Source of the DNA: UBA5069 sp963773745
Lineage (GTDB): Bacteria; Chloroflexota; Anaerolineae; Caldilineales; Caldilineaceae
NCBI GenBank assembly: GCA_963773745.1
Contig: CAVZCL010000003.1
Location: 1 to 64,000, forward strand
DNA length: 64,000 nucleotides
Direction of reading: 5' to 3'
Positions 31,691-41,233 of this stretch are shown one piece after another. Numbering within the stretch: the stretch's first letter is position 1; the number at the start of each line of letters is the position of its first letter. Both the position numbers and the translations under genes were made by a program. Under the pieces are notes generated by a model that saw nothing but the letters and a program-made list of their open reading frames with translations, had not been told where the DNA came from and ran no database searches.

Positions 31691-31860
31691 CGTTTGTCTC
31701 CGCAATTCTTCCTGTGAAGTGCAATGCAGGCTGCAAGAGAAGTGACGTGCATGGCGCCCACATAGCGCTCTACGCAGACGCCCCAGTCAGATCGCTCGTG
31801 CACTGAGCAATCTGGCCGAGGCGCTGTCGGTGCGACATCGGGTGGTGCGAGCTGGTCCGC

Positions 31861-32778
31861 TTACGGCAGCGTGTTGCCCGCCGCGAGATAGATCGAGTAC
31901 CACTCTTCGCGCGTCAGGTGCACGTCGGCGGCCTTGGCGCAATCGGTAAGGCGGCCGATATTCATTGTGCCCGTCACGGGCTGCATCTTGGCCGGGTGGC
32001 GCAGCAGCCACGCCATCGTAATGGTTGTGTTGGAGACGCCATACTTCTGCGCAATCGCGTCAATTGCGGCGTTGAGCTCGGGGAACTTGGGGTTGTCGAG
32101 GAAGACGCCCTCGAAGAAGCCATACTGGAAGGGCGACCAGGGCTGCACCGTAATGTCATGGATGCGGCAGTAGTTGAGTACGCCGCCGTCACGATCCACG
32201 GCTTCATCAATCCCGATATTCATGTTGAGGTCTTGCGAGATCATGGTGGCGTTTGTAATGCTCAACTGCAGCTGGTTGGCCACAATCGGCTGCTTGATGT
32301 ACTTGCGCAGCAGATCCATGAGCATGGGCGTCTGGTTGGAGACGCCAAAATTGCGTACCTTGCCGGAGCTCTGCAACTGGTCAAAGGCTTCGGCAACCTC
32401 CTCGGGCTCCACCAGTGCATCGGCGCGATGGAGCAGCAGCACGTCAAGATAATCGGTGCGCAGCCGCTTGAGAATGCCGTCGGTCGCGCTGAGGATGTGC
32501 TCCTTGGAGAAATCGTGCGATGTCTTGCGGATGCCGACCTTGGACTGCAGCATCATCGTTTCGCGTACGTCGTCATTCATGTCAATGGCTTCGGCGAAGA
32601 TCTCCTCGCACTTTCCACCACCATAGATGTCGGCGTGATCAAAGAAATTCAGGCCGAGGTCCATTGAGGCGTGTACAAAGTTGCTTGCCTCCTGCTTGTT
32701 AAGGCCATCAAGGCGCATGCAGCCGACGGCGACGACAGGAACCTGCAGCGTGCTTGTTCCCAATTGTATGGTGCGCAT
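31861..32778 (-). CDS. Aldo/keto reductase (YdhF-like)
   Basis: A 305-residue aldo/keto reductase of the AKR11/YdhF branch. Motifs: MRTIQLGTSTLQVPVVAVGC, FFDHADIYGGGKCEEIF (Asp and Tyr), MMLQSKVGI (Lys), DVLLLHRADAL (His) and PWSPFQYGFFEG. The C-terminal cofactor segment is PVTGTMNIGRLTD. The start has a GGGGA site 10 bases upstream. It follows the Gfo/Idh/MocA gene by about 140 bases on the same strand, so the two may form a small sugar-oxidoreductase unit. Confidence 0.92.
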   Translation of the reverse strand: MRTIQLGTSTLQVPVVAVGCMRLDGLNKQEASNFVHASMDLGLNFFDHADIYGGGKCEEIFAEAIDMNDDVRETMMLQSKVGIRKTSHDFSKEHILSATDGILKRLRTDYLDVLLLHRADALVEPEEVAEAFDQLQSSGKVRNFGVSNQTPMLMDLLRKYIKQPIVANQLQLSITNATMISQDLNMNIGIDEAVDRDGGVLNYCRIHDITVQPWSPFQYGFFEGVFLDNPKFPELNAAIDAIAQKYGVSNTTITMAWLLRHPAKMQPVTGTMNIGRLTDCAKAADVHLTREEWYSIYLAAGNTLP

Positions 32779-32921
32779 TGTTCAATTATCCCCATTCGTT
32801 GATGTTTTTTGTGGACCGCAAACAGTGTGCGGCGTGGATTCATATGGGGCCTTAATTGTAGCACAGGAGCAGCGGGGTCATTCCCTGGGGCGGCCTGGCG
32901 ATGGCCCCGCCATTGCGATGC

Positions 32922-34016
32922 TCACCCAGCAAACCCAGCACTCTGCGCCAGCGCATCTGCCCACGGCTGGCGCTCAGCCTGCACGCTTTGGCCGGATGCC
33001 AGCGCCTCTTCACTGAGGATGTCAAAGTAGCGATCCTGGCACGCTTCGGCCAACGAATAGGCATCGGGGCCGCCGCGCACGAAATCGGCCATGCGCAGCA
33101 GCAGGCTCGCCACGGCAATCTCGTCGTCGGAGAGTTCGGCCGGGGCGACGGGGTTGTGATACCACCATTGCTCGCCCGCCTGGATCCCCTTGAGGTAATT
33201 CCCCTCCAGATTGCCGTTGAGCCCGGCGCTGTGGCGCTCAAAGGTGACGCGGATGGGCGTGCGGTAGTCGGCCAGATACGCAGCGTGATCGTCGATGATT
33301 TCGCCGCGATCGCCCCGCACCAGCAGCCGCTGGCCGCGAATCCACGAGAAGTATTGTTCATCCATGAAGTCGAGCACGCCCAGGCGATCGCCAAAGTCAA
33401 AGAGCTTGATTGTCTGCTCCGCGTCGATGATCACGTCGCCGGCAGGTGGCCCGTCCGTGTCGGGCCCCTGCACCACAGGCGAATGGAAGCTGTTCACGCG
33501 AATGCGCGGCAGCTCTGCGCCAATCCCCAGAAAGCGCCGCATGAGGCTGATGCTGTGATAACCGTGCGCCGCCGAGATTTGCACCTGACTGATGCGCCCC
33601 ATGCGGCCGCTGTGGGCAAAAGCCAGGCGCGCGGCGTGGTGGGGCTGCAGCCAGTACTGTTCGGCAACCTGAATGCGTGCGCCCTGCTCTGCCAGTGCCC
33701 ACAGCTCGCGCAGTTCCGCCACGGTCGTGGCCGGCGGTGTTTCCGAGAGCACGGGCAGCCCGAGGGCGGCGGCTGCGCGTATCACCTGCGGGTTGACGTC
33801 CCACGGCACGCTAGTCATCACAAAATCAAGCGGCTGGGCGGCGGCCAGTTCGGCCAGGCTTGTGTAGACGGGCAGGTTGAACTCGGCGGCGAGCGCAGCC
33901 GCATGTGCAGGCGTGCGCGCCGCGAGCCCTGCCGCCTCAATCCGCCCTTGCGTACCGCGCGCCGCGCGCAAGAGCGCACACACGCGCCAGCCGCTGCCTA
34001 CGATGCCAAAGCGCAT
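32922..34016 (-). CDS. Gfo/Idh/MocA family oxidoreductase
   Basis: A 364-residue NAD(P)-dependent oxidoreductase. The N-terminal Rossmann motif is FGIVGSGWRVCALLRAA, and SETPPATTVAEL corresponds to the usual EKP region, with the Lys replaced (TPP), as in some sugar-dehydrogenase branches. The C-terminal alpha/beta domain contains GYHSISLMRRFLGIG, a probable substrate-binding stretch. The start has AAGGAG seven bases upstream. Neighbouring galactoside-uptake genes suggest a sugar or polyol substrate; the replaced catalytic Lys makes the exact reaction uncertain. Confidence 0.85.
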   Translation of the reverse strand: MRFGIVGSGWRVCALLRAARGTQGRIEAAGLAARTPAHAAALAAEFNLPVYTSLAELAAAQPLDFVMTSVPWDVNPQVIRAAAALGLPVLSETPPATTVAELRELWALAEQGARIQVAEQYWLQPHHAARLAFAHSGRMGRISQVQISAAHGYHSISLMRRFLGIGAELPRIRVNSFHSPVVQGPDTDGPPAGDVIIDAEQTIKLFDFGDRLGVLDFMDEQYFSWIRGQRLLVRGDRGEIIDDHAAYLADYRTPIRVTFERHSAGLNGNLEGNYLKGIQAGEQWWYHNPVAPAELSDDEIAVASLLLRMADFVRGGPDAYSLAEACQDRYFDILSEEALASGQSVQAERQPWADALAQSAGFAG

Positions 34017-34238
34017 GGTGCTCTCCTTGCTGTTAATTGATGGCTATTGATGGCTTGCGTGTCTTTTGAGTGTGTTGCGAAGTTGGTGTCATCAGAGTAG
34101 GCGCGCGGGCGTGCAGAGGGCAAGTTGCGCCCCGTCTCGTTGTGAACAGGCGCAACTCGATACAGGAGATTGGGCAATGCATTGCGTACGCCAGCGGGTG
34201 CGCAGTTTCTGAGAAGCCTGGTTTGCGCGCAAAAATGC

Positions 34239-34286
34239 TTGACAAGCCGCCACAGCCGTGCTATTTTGTTATCGGTAACGTTAGCG
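34239..34286 (+). promoter_or_regulatory. Promoter and LacI-type operator for the galactoside regulator gene
   Basis: TTGACA at 34239-34244 and TATTTT at 34262-34267 are 17 bases apart. Just downstream, CGGTAACGTTAGCG (34273-34286) is a near-perfect dyad around a central CG, the typical form of LacI-family operators, placed to block the start of transcription. The remaining 400 bases between the divergent genes show no gene. Confidence 0.7.
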
Positions 34287-34419
34287 GTAGCGGTATTGAT
34301 CATGATCCGACCGTTGTTGCTGGCTGCCAGGCTCCCACTCGCCAATTAACCCCAATTGTTCTGGAATCAAGCGCTGGCCGCTTTCTGTTTCGCGCTCCAC
34401 TACCCCACTCAAACAATCC

Positions 34420-35460
34420 ATGTCCAGAACCACGATCAAAGACGTGGCCGAGGCCGCCGGCGTCTCCACAATGACCGTCTCGCGCGTGCTCAATCAGCGC
34501 CATGATGTCTCGTTGGAGACACGCCAGCGTGTGCAGGAGATCATTCAGCTTCTCGGCTACGCACCCAACAGCGCCGCGCGCAGCCTGAGCCAGGGGCGCA
34601 GCAACACGCTGGGCGTCGTCACCTCGCACATAGAATATTACGGCCCCTCGCGCACGTTGGTGGGCATTGAGACGCAGATCAAAGAGCTTGGCTTCTCCAT
34701 GCTGCTGCATCTGATCTATGACCCCAGCCGCGACGATGAGATGGATGCCATGCGCGCCATGCTCAGCCAACAAGTGAGCGCCATCGTCTGGGCCGTGGCC
34801 GAAGTTGGCTTCAAGCGCGCTGCGCTTTACGAGAGCGCACGCAAACTGTCCACCCCGATTATCTTCTTGAACGCCGAACCGCAGCCAGGGCTGCTCATGC
34901 TCTCGATTGACAATGTGGCGGGCGCGCGTGCCGCCACCAGCCATCTGCTGGCGCAAGGCTTCCGTCGCATTGGCATCATTTCGGGCCCGCTCACCTGGAC
35001 GGCCTCGGTGGAGCGCCTCCGGGGGTGGCAGGAGGCGTTGCAGGCATTTGGGCTAAAGGCCGACGATCGCCTCTGTGCAGAAGGCGATTGGACGCCCGCC
35101 AGCGGTGAGGCGGGAATGGCCCAGTTGCTGGCGCAGGCCCCCGAGATAGACGCGGTCTTTGTGTGCAACGACGAGATGGCGCTGGGCGCCCTTCAGGCCG
35201 TGCGCAACGCAGGGCTGCGCGTGCCTGATGACTTGGGCATGGTTGGCTATGACGACGCGGCTATCGCGCCCTACTTTGATCCTCCCCTTTCAAGCGTCAG
35301 GCAGGGGCTGAAGGCCAGCGGCGCGCGCGCGGTGCAGATGCTGACCAACATGCGCAATGCACAAAACGAAGTCATACCCATCCGGCCGACTGTTGAGGTG
35401 TTGCAGCCCAGCCTGGTAATTCGACAGAGCTCACTTAAGAGAGGAGGCGCCAAAAGCTGA
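34420..35460 (+). CDS. LacI family transcriptional regulator
   Basis: A 346-residue repressor. The N-terminal helix-turn-helix (TTIKDVAEAAGVSTMTVSRVLN) and hinge (GYAPNSAARSLSQGRSNTLGVV) precede a periplasmic-binding-protein-like sensor domain (GIISGPLTWTASVERLRGW, FVCNDEMALGALQAVR, GYDDAAIAPYFDPPLSSVRQ). The ATG at 34420 has no visible ribosome binding site; the promoter at 34239 would give a leader of about 145 bases. It precedes a complete galactoside ABC/GH42 operon and very probably represses it and itself, with a galactoside or a metabolite as inducer. Confidence 0.94.
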   Translation: MSRTTIKDVAEAAGVSTMTVSRVLNQRHDVSLETRQRVQEIIQLLGYAPNSAARSLSQGRSNTLGVVTSHIEYYGPSRTLVGIETQIKELGFSMLLHLIYDPSRDDEMDAMRAMLSQQVSAIVWAVAEVGFKRAALYESARKLSTPIIFLNAEPQPGLLMLSIDNVAGARAATSHLLAQGFRRIGIISGPLTWTASVERLRGWQEALQAFGLKADDRLCAEGDWTPASGEAGMAQLLAQAPEIDAVFVCNDEMALGALQAVRNAGLRVPDDLGMVGYDDAAIAPYFDPPLSSVRQGLKASGARAVQMLTNMRNAQNEVIPIRPTVEVLQPSLVIRQSSLKRGGAKS

Positions 35461-35658
35461 GAATGCTGGCCAACGGCCTCTGCCCGCTGCCTTCCTCTCG
35501 CTATGCCAGCGACGGATGGGGCGCGAGGCATCGGGGCGCCCGCTGTACCCCTCTCTTTGTATGCATGTTGCTTCGGGCAGGAAGTTTCTGCTGCTGTGGC
35601 TGACAAATGATCGCAGTTTCTTGAAGTACTTCGCAAACCATTCCAAGAGGTGATCCAA

Positions 35659-37050
35659 ATGGCACGAAGAATTACGCTGTTGTTTGCCCTTGTACTGCTG
35701 GCCGCCATGCTGGTTGCTTGTGGCGGTGCGGCCCCTGCCGCCCCCGTCGCTGATGCACCCGCCGCTGATGCACCCGCTGCCGATGCACCCGCCGCTGATG
35801 CGCCCGCTGCCGACGCCGCTGCGGGCGACGACCTCTCCGGCAAGGTGACGATCTGGGGTTGGTCCTTTGACGTTATGCAGTCAACCGGCCTCTTTGACGA
35901 GTTCACGGCGCTGCACCCCAATGTGGAGCTTGAAGTCGTCGTCTACAATGCCGGCGACACCTACCAGAACCTGCAACTGGCCTGCTCCGCAGGTGTGGGC
36001 GCCCCCGACGTTGTCCAGCTTGAGAACTCCAACCTGGGCAGCTTCGTGGCCCTGGACGGCTGCCTCAGCGACCTGACTGACCAGGTCACTCCCATGCTCG
36101 GCGACTTCAACGCCTACAAGTGGGTTGATGCTGAGCGCGATGGCCGCTATTACGCAGTGCCGTGGGACAGCGGCCCAGTCGTCCTCTACTTCCGCCGCGA
36201 TGTCTTTGAAAAGGCGGGGATCTCCACCGACCCTGAAGAAGTCTCCAAGATGGTTTCCACCTGGGATGGCTACCTCGAGCTCTGCAAGACTGTGAAGGAA
36301 GAGACGGGGCTGGCCTGCTTCTCCCACTCCATGGCCAACAATGACGCACGCATTCTCGAAATGGCGCTTTGGCAGCAGGGCATTGGCTACACCGATGCCG
36401 ATGGCAACGTTTCAGTTGCCGACGCACAAAACGTTGCCACGCTTGAGAAGCTGGGCGAGTTCTGGGATGCCGGCGTAACCTCCGACGAAGTCCCGTGGAC
36501 GGATCCGTGGTACGCCGCACTGAGCAGCCTGGATGCACCGGTGGCAACAATTGTCGAGGCCTCCTGGCTGGGTGTGAACCTGAAGGAATGGATTGCCGGT
36601 GACACCACCGGTCTGTGGGGCGTTGCCTACATGCCGGCATTTGCCGAAGGGCAGCCGCGCGCATCGAATGACGGCGGTTCGACGCTCGCCATTCCGGCCG
36701 GCACGCAGAACTTTGACGCGGCGTGGGCCTTCGTGGAATTCATGCTTGCCAACCGCGAAAACCAGATCAAGCAGTTCGCCTACAGCGACTTCCTCCCCTC
36801 GCTGGAGACCACCTACGACGATCCGATATTCAATGAGCCTGACGAGTTCCTCGGCGGACAGCCGGCACGCATTATCTATCTCGACGTTGCCAAGATGATC
36901 CCCGAAGGGCGCATCTACGGCCCGCACTATCCGCTGATGCACGGGCACGTCGGCACAGCCGTGCAAAAGTTCGCCACTGGGCAGCTGTCGGCCCAGGACG
37001 CGCTCAACGAAGCCGCTGACGCAATTCGCCGCGAAACCGGCCTGAACTAA
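35659..37050 (+). CDS. Extracellular sugar-binding lipoprotein of an ABC transporter
   Basis: A 463-residue binding protein of the MalE/SBP_bac_1 type. The signal ends in a lipobox (MLVACGG); a linker made of five near-identical copies of Ala-Asp-Ala-Pro-Ala follows. The mature domain starts KVTIWGWSFDVMQSTGLFDEF and contains YYAVPWDSGPVVLYFRRDVF, both typical. The ATG at 35659 is chosen because AGAGGTG lies nine bases upstream. It is the first transport gene in a LacI-controlled operon ending with beta-galactosidase, so galactosides are the likely ligand. Two hairpins separate it from the permease genes. Confidence 0.93.
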   Translation: MARRITLLFALVLLAAMLVACGGAAPAAPVADAPAADAPAADAPAADAPAADAAAGDDLSGKVTIWGWSFDVMQSTGLFDEFTALHPNVELEVVVYNAGDTYQNLQLACSAGVGAPDVVQLENSNLGSFVALDGCLSDLTDQVTPMLGDFNAYKWVDAERDGRYYAVPWDSGPVVLYFRRDVFEKAGISTDPEEVSKMVSTWDGYLELCKTVKEETGLACFSHSMANNDARILEMALWQQGIGYTDADGNVSVADAQNVATLEKLGEFWDAGVTSDEVPWTDPWYAALSSLDAPVATIVEASWLGVNLKEWIAGDTTGLWGVAYMPAFAEGQPRASNDGGSTLAIPAGTQNFDAAWAFVEFMLANRENQIKQFAYSDFLPSLETTYDDPIFNEPDEFLGGQPARIIYLDVAKMIPEGRIYGPHYPLMHGHVGTAVQKFATGQLSAQDALNEAADAIRRETGLN

Positions 37051-37056
37051 CTGCAG

Positions 37057-37155
37057 TGCCGGCGGCAGGCGAGGAGCCTCAAAGTCTCCCCGCCTGCCGC
37101 CTGGCAAAGCATGCGGGCTGCGCCGCGACATTTGCTCGTGCGGCGCAGCCCGCAT
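37057..37155 (+). promoter_or_regulatory. Two intercistronic hairpins between the binding-protein and permease genes
   Basis: Hairpin 1 (about 37057-37106) pairs GGCGGCAGGCG with CGCCTGCCGCC. Hairpin 2 pairs 37111-37126 (ATGCGGGCTGCGCCGC) perfectly with 37140-37155 over a 13-base loop. No T run follows, so these look like mRNA-stabilising or attenuating structures that raise binding-protein output over permease output. Confidence 0.7.
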
Positions 37156-37217
37156 CTCCAGTCCCTCTCACCACCTCAGTCGCTTTCCCCCGCAATTGTG
37201 CATGCAGGAGGTTACCC

Positions 37218-38162
37218 TTGGCAGCAAACAGCATGGCAGACCCAGCCCTGGGAAAATCAGCGCAGGGGAAGAAGAAGCGCCACAGAGAGGCCCGGTATGG
37301 GCTGTGGGGCTACATCTTCGTCGCCCCCTTCTTCATCCTTTTTGCCATCTTTGGCCTCTATCCGCTGCTCTTCTCATTTGTGCTCTCCTTTACACAGTGG
37401 AAGGGCGTTGGGCCGCTCAATTTCCTTGGCCTGGACAACTACCGCTCGCTTTTGCAGGATCAGATGTTTTGGCAGGCCATGGGCAACGGCGTGATCCTCT
37501 TTTTGCTCTATGTGCCGCTGATGACGATTCTGGCGCTGTTGCTGGCCATGGTTCTCAATTCGCAGCGCATCATTGGCTTCCGCTTCTTCCGCACAATCAT
37601 CTTCATGCCCTATATCACCAACATGGTGGCGGCGGGCTTCGTCTTCCAGCTGCTCTTCAACACGCAATACGGCACAGTGAACAGCATTCTGGGGCTCCTC
37701 AACATTCCGCCGGTGGCCTGGCTGGACACCATGTGGGGCGCGCGCATTTCGCTCAGCCTGCTCGTCACGTGGGCGTGGCTTGGCTACAACATGGTTATTA
37801 TGCAGGCGGGGCTGCAGACGATTCCCAACGAGGTGAACGAGGCGGCGCGCATTGACGGCGCCAACGCCATGCAATCCTTCTTCCGCATCACCATCCCCCT
37901 CATGCGCCCTGTGCTGCTCTTCTCGGTGGTGCTCTCCACCGCAGGCACCTTCAACCTCTTCACCGAGCCGGTCTCGCTCTTCCCTTCCAACTTCGGCTCG
38001 GGCCCGCTCAACTCCACGGTGACGCCGGCGCTGCATATCTACAACCAGGCATTCAGAAACTTCCGCTTTGGCTATGCCTCGGCTGTCGCGTATACCTTCT
38101 TTGCTTTCGTCTTCGTGTTGACGATTCTGCAGTATCGCTCCTTTGGACGCGAGAGAGACTGA
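37218..38162 (+). CDS. Sugar ABC transporter permease (MalF/UgpA-like)
   Basis: A 314-residue permease with six helices. The start is taken as TTG at 37218, directly after an ideal AGGAGG site; the frame is open upstream, but the hairpin region would then be translated. Landmarks: GYIFVAPFFILFAIFGLYPLL in two overlapping segments, FMPYITNMVAAGFVF, and the EAA loop EVNEAARIDGANAMQSFFRI. It is paired with the next permease, 12 bases downstream. Confidence 0.92.
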   Translation: MAANSMADPALGKSAQGKKKRHREARYGLWGYIFVAPFFILFAIFGLYPLLFSFVLSFTQWKGVGPLNFLGLDNYRSLLQDQMFWQAMGNGVILFLLYVPLMTILALLLAMVLNSQRIIGFRFFRTIIFMPYITNMVAAGFVFQLLFNTQYGTVNSILGLLNIPPVAWLDTMWGARISLSLLVTWAWLGYNMVIMQAGLQTIPNEVNEAARIDGANAMQSFFRITIPLMRPVLLFSVVLSTAGTFNLFTEPVSLFPSNFGSGPLNSTVTPALHIYNQAFRNFRFGYASAVAYTFFAFVFVLTILQYRSFGRERD

Positions 38163-38174
38163 AAGGTTGCCAAA

Positions 38175-39068
38175 ATGAGTGCTCAAACAACCGTCCAAAC
38201 AAAGCCACAGCCGAGAGAGCGCAGGCGCAACGTCAGCATAGGCCGGCTCATCGGCGACATCCTGCTCCATTTCTTTTTGCTCCTGCTCGTTGGCGCGATG
38301 GTGCTGCCCTTCTTCTGGATGCTGACGACCTCATTCAAGCCGCAAGGCGAGATCTTCACCAAGCCCATTGTCTGGATCTCGGCCAACTCAAATCTTGATG
38401 CGTACAGGGAACTGCTCTTTGATCGCAACATCATGCGCATTGTGGCGAACACCGCTATCATTGCCACCAGCGCCACATTGCTGCAGCTTTTCTTCTGCTC
38501 CATGGCGGGCTATGGCTTTGCCAAATTCCGCTTCCGCGGGCGCGAGGGCATGTTCAGCCTGCTGCTGGCCACAATGCTTGTCCCCTTCAGCATCATGCTC
38601 ATTCCTCTCTACTACATCATGTTGCAATTGGGGTGGATCGACACCTTCTGGCCGCTGATCATCCCCGGGGCGGCGAATGCCTTTGGCATCTTCTTCATGC
38701 GCCAGTACATTGCCAGCGTGGCCGATGAGCTGCTCGATGCGGCGCGTATCGACGGTGCGGGCGAGTTCCGCATCTACGCGCGCATCGTCACGCCAATTAT
38801 TGCGCCCGGCCTGATTAGCCTGGGGCTAATCTTCTTCATGGCCTCGTGGAACAACTTCCTCTTTCCACTGGTCATCCTCAAGTCGCCCGAGAATTTCACG
38901 CTGCCGATTACCATTCGCTCCATGGTGGGCTCAACCCTGGGGCGCCCCATCTACCATCTGCAAATGGCAGGGTCGGTGATCAGCATCGTCCCGCTCCTGA
39001 TCATCTTCCTCGCCTTCCAGCGGCGCTTTGTGGCCGGCATTACCTCCGGCGCCATGTCAGGTGAATGA
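38175..39068 (+). CDS. Sugar ABC transporter permease (MalG/UgpE-like)
   Basis: A 297-residue permease completing the membrane pair. The N-terminal TM region is LLLLVGAMVLPFFWMLTTSF and the EAA loop is ELLDAARIDGAGEFRIYARI. The C-terminus FVAGITSGAMSGE is typical of the family. Its stop overlaps the GH42 start (ATGA), so uptake and hydrolysis are translationally coupled. The ATPase is not in the operon and is expected elsewhere in the genome. Confidence 0.93.
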   Translation: MSAQTTVQTKPQPRERRRNVSIGRLIGDILLHFFLLLLVGAMVLPFFWMLTTSFKPQGEIFTKPIVWISANSNLDAYRELLFDRNIMRIVANTAIIATSATLLQLFFCSMAGYGFAKFRFRGREGMFSLLLATMLVPFSIMLIPLYYIMLQLGWIDTFWPLIIPGAANAFGIFFMRQYIASVADELLDAARIDGAGEFRIYARIVTPIIAPGLISLGLIFFMASWNNFLFPLVILKSPENFTLPITIRSMVGSTLGRPIYHLQMAGSVISIVPLLIIFLAFQRRFVAGITSGAMSGE

Positions 39069-41086
39069 AAGGACCCCTCCGCATGTTTCGTTTTGGCGTG
39101 GACTATTACCCCGAACATTGGCCTGAAGCACGCTGGCCTGAAGACGCTCGCCTCATGCAGGAGCTGGGCATCAACGTTGTGCGCCTGGCCGAATTCGCCT
39201 GGTCGAAGATGGAGCCGAGCGACGGTGACTTTGACTTTGCCTGGCTGGACCGCGCCATTGATCTGCTGGCCGCGCACGGGGTTGATGTCGTTCTGGGCAC
39301 CCCCTCGGCCTCGCCGCCCCCCTGGCTCATGCGTCTCTATCCCGACGCCTATCGCGTTGGGCCCGACGGGCACGCGTGGACTTACGGCAACCGCCGTGAG
39401 TACTGCCCCAACCACAGGGGCTATCGCGACCACGCCCGCCGCATTGCCGAGCAGATGGCGGCGCACTATGCCAACAACCCGGCTGTCATCGGCTGGCAGA
39501 TTGACAATGAGTTCGGCGACCGCTGCTACTGCCCCGTCTGCGCCGACAAATTCCAGGGCTGGCTGCGCGGCCGCTACGAGGATTTGACCGAACTGAACGA
39601 GCGCTGGGGCACCGTCTTCTGGAGCCACATCTACAACGGCTGGGAGGAGATACCCCCGCCGCTGGCAACGGGTGGCTCGCCCAACCCCGGGCTGGCGCTC
39701 GACTTCGCCCGCTTCTCGTCAGACGCCTACGTTGAGTTCCAGCAGGAGCAAATCGACGTGTTGCGCGCCACCTGCCCGCAGCACTTCATTACGCACAACT
39801 TCATGGGCTTCGGCTACGACCGCATCAACTACTTCGATCTGGCGCGCCGGCTCGATTTTGTCTCCTGGGACAACTACCAGCGCATGCAGTGGACCATGCA
39901 AAGCGGCGTGATCGACCCTGCGGCGGGTGCGCTTGCAGCAGACACCATGCGCGGCCTCAAGCAGAAGAACTTCTGGGTCATGGAGCAGCAGGCGGGCTCG
40001 GGCGGCTGGGAGATGATCAGCGTGGCCCCGCGCCCGGGTGAGCTGCGGCTGTGGGCGTGGCAATCCATCGCGCACGGTGCAGACGCCATCATCTTTTTCC
40101 GCTGGCGCACAATGCGCCACGGCACCGAACAGTACTGGCACGGGATTCTGGATCACCACGCCATTCCTGGCCGGCGCTTTGCCGAAATCAAATGCATGAG
40201 CGACGAGCTGCAGCGTGTTGGCGACACCGTAGCCGGCTCGGCGGTGCGCGCCAAAGTGGCCATTGTGCTCTCGTACGACTCGCGTTTTGCCTTCCAGATT
40301 CAGCAGAACAACCCCCAGTTTGACTACCCCAGCCATCTGCGCCAGCTCTACACGGCGCTGCACGCGCAGCAGGTGCCGATTGACATTGTGGCCCCCACCG
40401 CTGATCTTTCGGCCTACAAGCTGGTCATTGTCCCGTCCATCTATGTGCTGCCCGAAGACGCGGCGGAGAACCTGCGCGCCTTTGCACGCGCCGGCGGCGT
40501 GCTCGTAGTGACGCAACGCAGCGGCGTGAAGGATGATGACAATACGGTTGTGGAGATGAAACTCCCGGGCCTGCTGGCGGAGCTCTGTGGCGTGACCGTG
40601 TCGGAATACGACTCGCTGGCCCCCGACATGCAGAACGAAGTGAACTTTGTGCACCCCGCGCTGGCAGATGCGCCGGCAGCGACAGTTGGTATTTGGTGCG
40701 ATGTGCTGGAGCTTGACGGTGCAGAGGTCGTTGCCGAATACGCGCTGGACTATTATGCAGGCACGCCTGCGGTGACCCTCAACCACTACGGCAAGGGGCA
40801 GGCGATCTATCTGGCCACCATCGGCCAGCCGCCTTTCTACGCGACGCTTGCGCCCTGGCTGCTCGAGCTTGCCGGCGTCGCGCCTCTTCTGGACGCGCCC
40901 GCAGGCGTTGAGGTTGCCGAGCGCTGGCAGGGCGAACGGCGGCTGCTGTTGCTGCTCAACCACAGCAGTGAGCCGCAGACGGTTGCGGTAACGGACAACT
41001 TCGTTAATCTTCTGCAGGGCGCTGCCGTGGATGGCTCTGTGGTGCTGGGCCCCAGGGATGTCGCGCTGCTTGAAGCGACGAGCTAG
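39065..41086 (+). CDS. Beta-galactosidase (GH42)
   Basis: A 673-residue cytoplasmic enzyme (no signal peptide) splitting imported beta-galactosides. Acid/base Glu149 lies in WQIDNEFG and nucleophile Glu307 in NFWVMEQQAG. Four cysteines (Cys114 and CYCPVC at 154-159) match the zinc site of the Thermus GH42 enzymes. A trimerisation domain (about 400-600) and a C-terminal beta domain follow, giving full family length. The first ATG overlaps the permease stop; the ATG at 39083 (MFRFGVDYYPEHW), after AAAGGA, is the alternative. A terminator follows. Confidence 0.95.
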   Translation: MKGPLRMFRFGVDYYPEHWPEARWPEDARLMQELGINVVRLAEFAWSKMEPSDGDFDFAWLDRAIDLLAAHGVDVVLGTPSASPPPWLMRLYPDAYRVGPDGHAWTYGNRREYCPNHRGYRDHARRIAEQMAAHYANNPAVIGWQIDNEFGDRCYCPVCADKFQGWLRGRYEDLTELNERWGTVFWSHIYNGWEEIPPPLATGGSPNPGLALDFARFSSDAYVEFQQEQIDVLRATCPQHFITHNFMGFGYDRINYFDLARRLDFVSWDNYQRMQWTMQSGVIDPAAGALAADTMRGLKQKNFWVMEQQAGSGGWEMISVAPRPGELRLWAWQSIAHGADAIIFFRWRTMRHGTEQYWHGILDHHAIPGRRFAEIKCMSDELQRVGDTVAGSAVRAKVAIVLSYDSRFAFQIQQNNPQFDYPSHLRQLYTALHAQQVPIDIVAPTADLSAYKLVIVPSIYVLPEDAAENLRAFARAGGVLVVTQRSGVKDDDNTVVEMKLPGLLAELCGVTVSEYDSLAPDMQNEVNFVHPALADAPAATVGIWCDVLELDGAEVVAEYALDYYAGTPAVTLNHYGKGQAIYLATIGQPPFYATLAPWLLELAGVAPLLDAPAGVEVAERWQGERRLLLLLNHSSEPQTVAVTDNFVNLLQGAAVDGSVVLGPRDVALLEATS

Positions 41087-41156
41087 CCGCTGACGCTGCC
41101 GGTACGTTTCACCAGGGTGGCGCGACCTGCAACGACAGGCTAAATTGTGCAATAAT

Positions 41157-41188
41157 GGCGAGGGGCTGCCCGGCCCCTCGCCTTTCTC
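41157..41188 (+). terminator. Rho-independent terminator after the galactosidase operon
   Basis: GGCGAGGGGC and GCCCCTCGCC pair around a six-base loop, followed by TTTCTC. Confidence 0.8.
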
Positions 41189-41233
41189 ATACGCGGTCAC
41201 AGTGCACGCCGCCATGGAAGAGAGATTCCCCGC

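Noticed and set aside
35745..35825. Short tandem repeats, considered as CRISPR or VNTR
   Set aside because: In-frame 15-base units encoding the Ala-Asp-Ala-Pro-Ala linker of the binding lipoprotein; no spacers.
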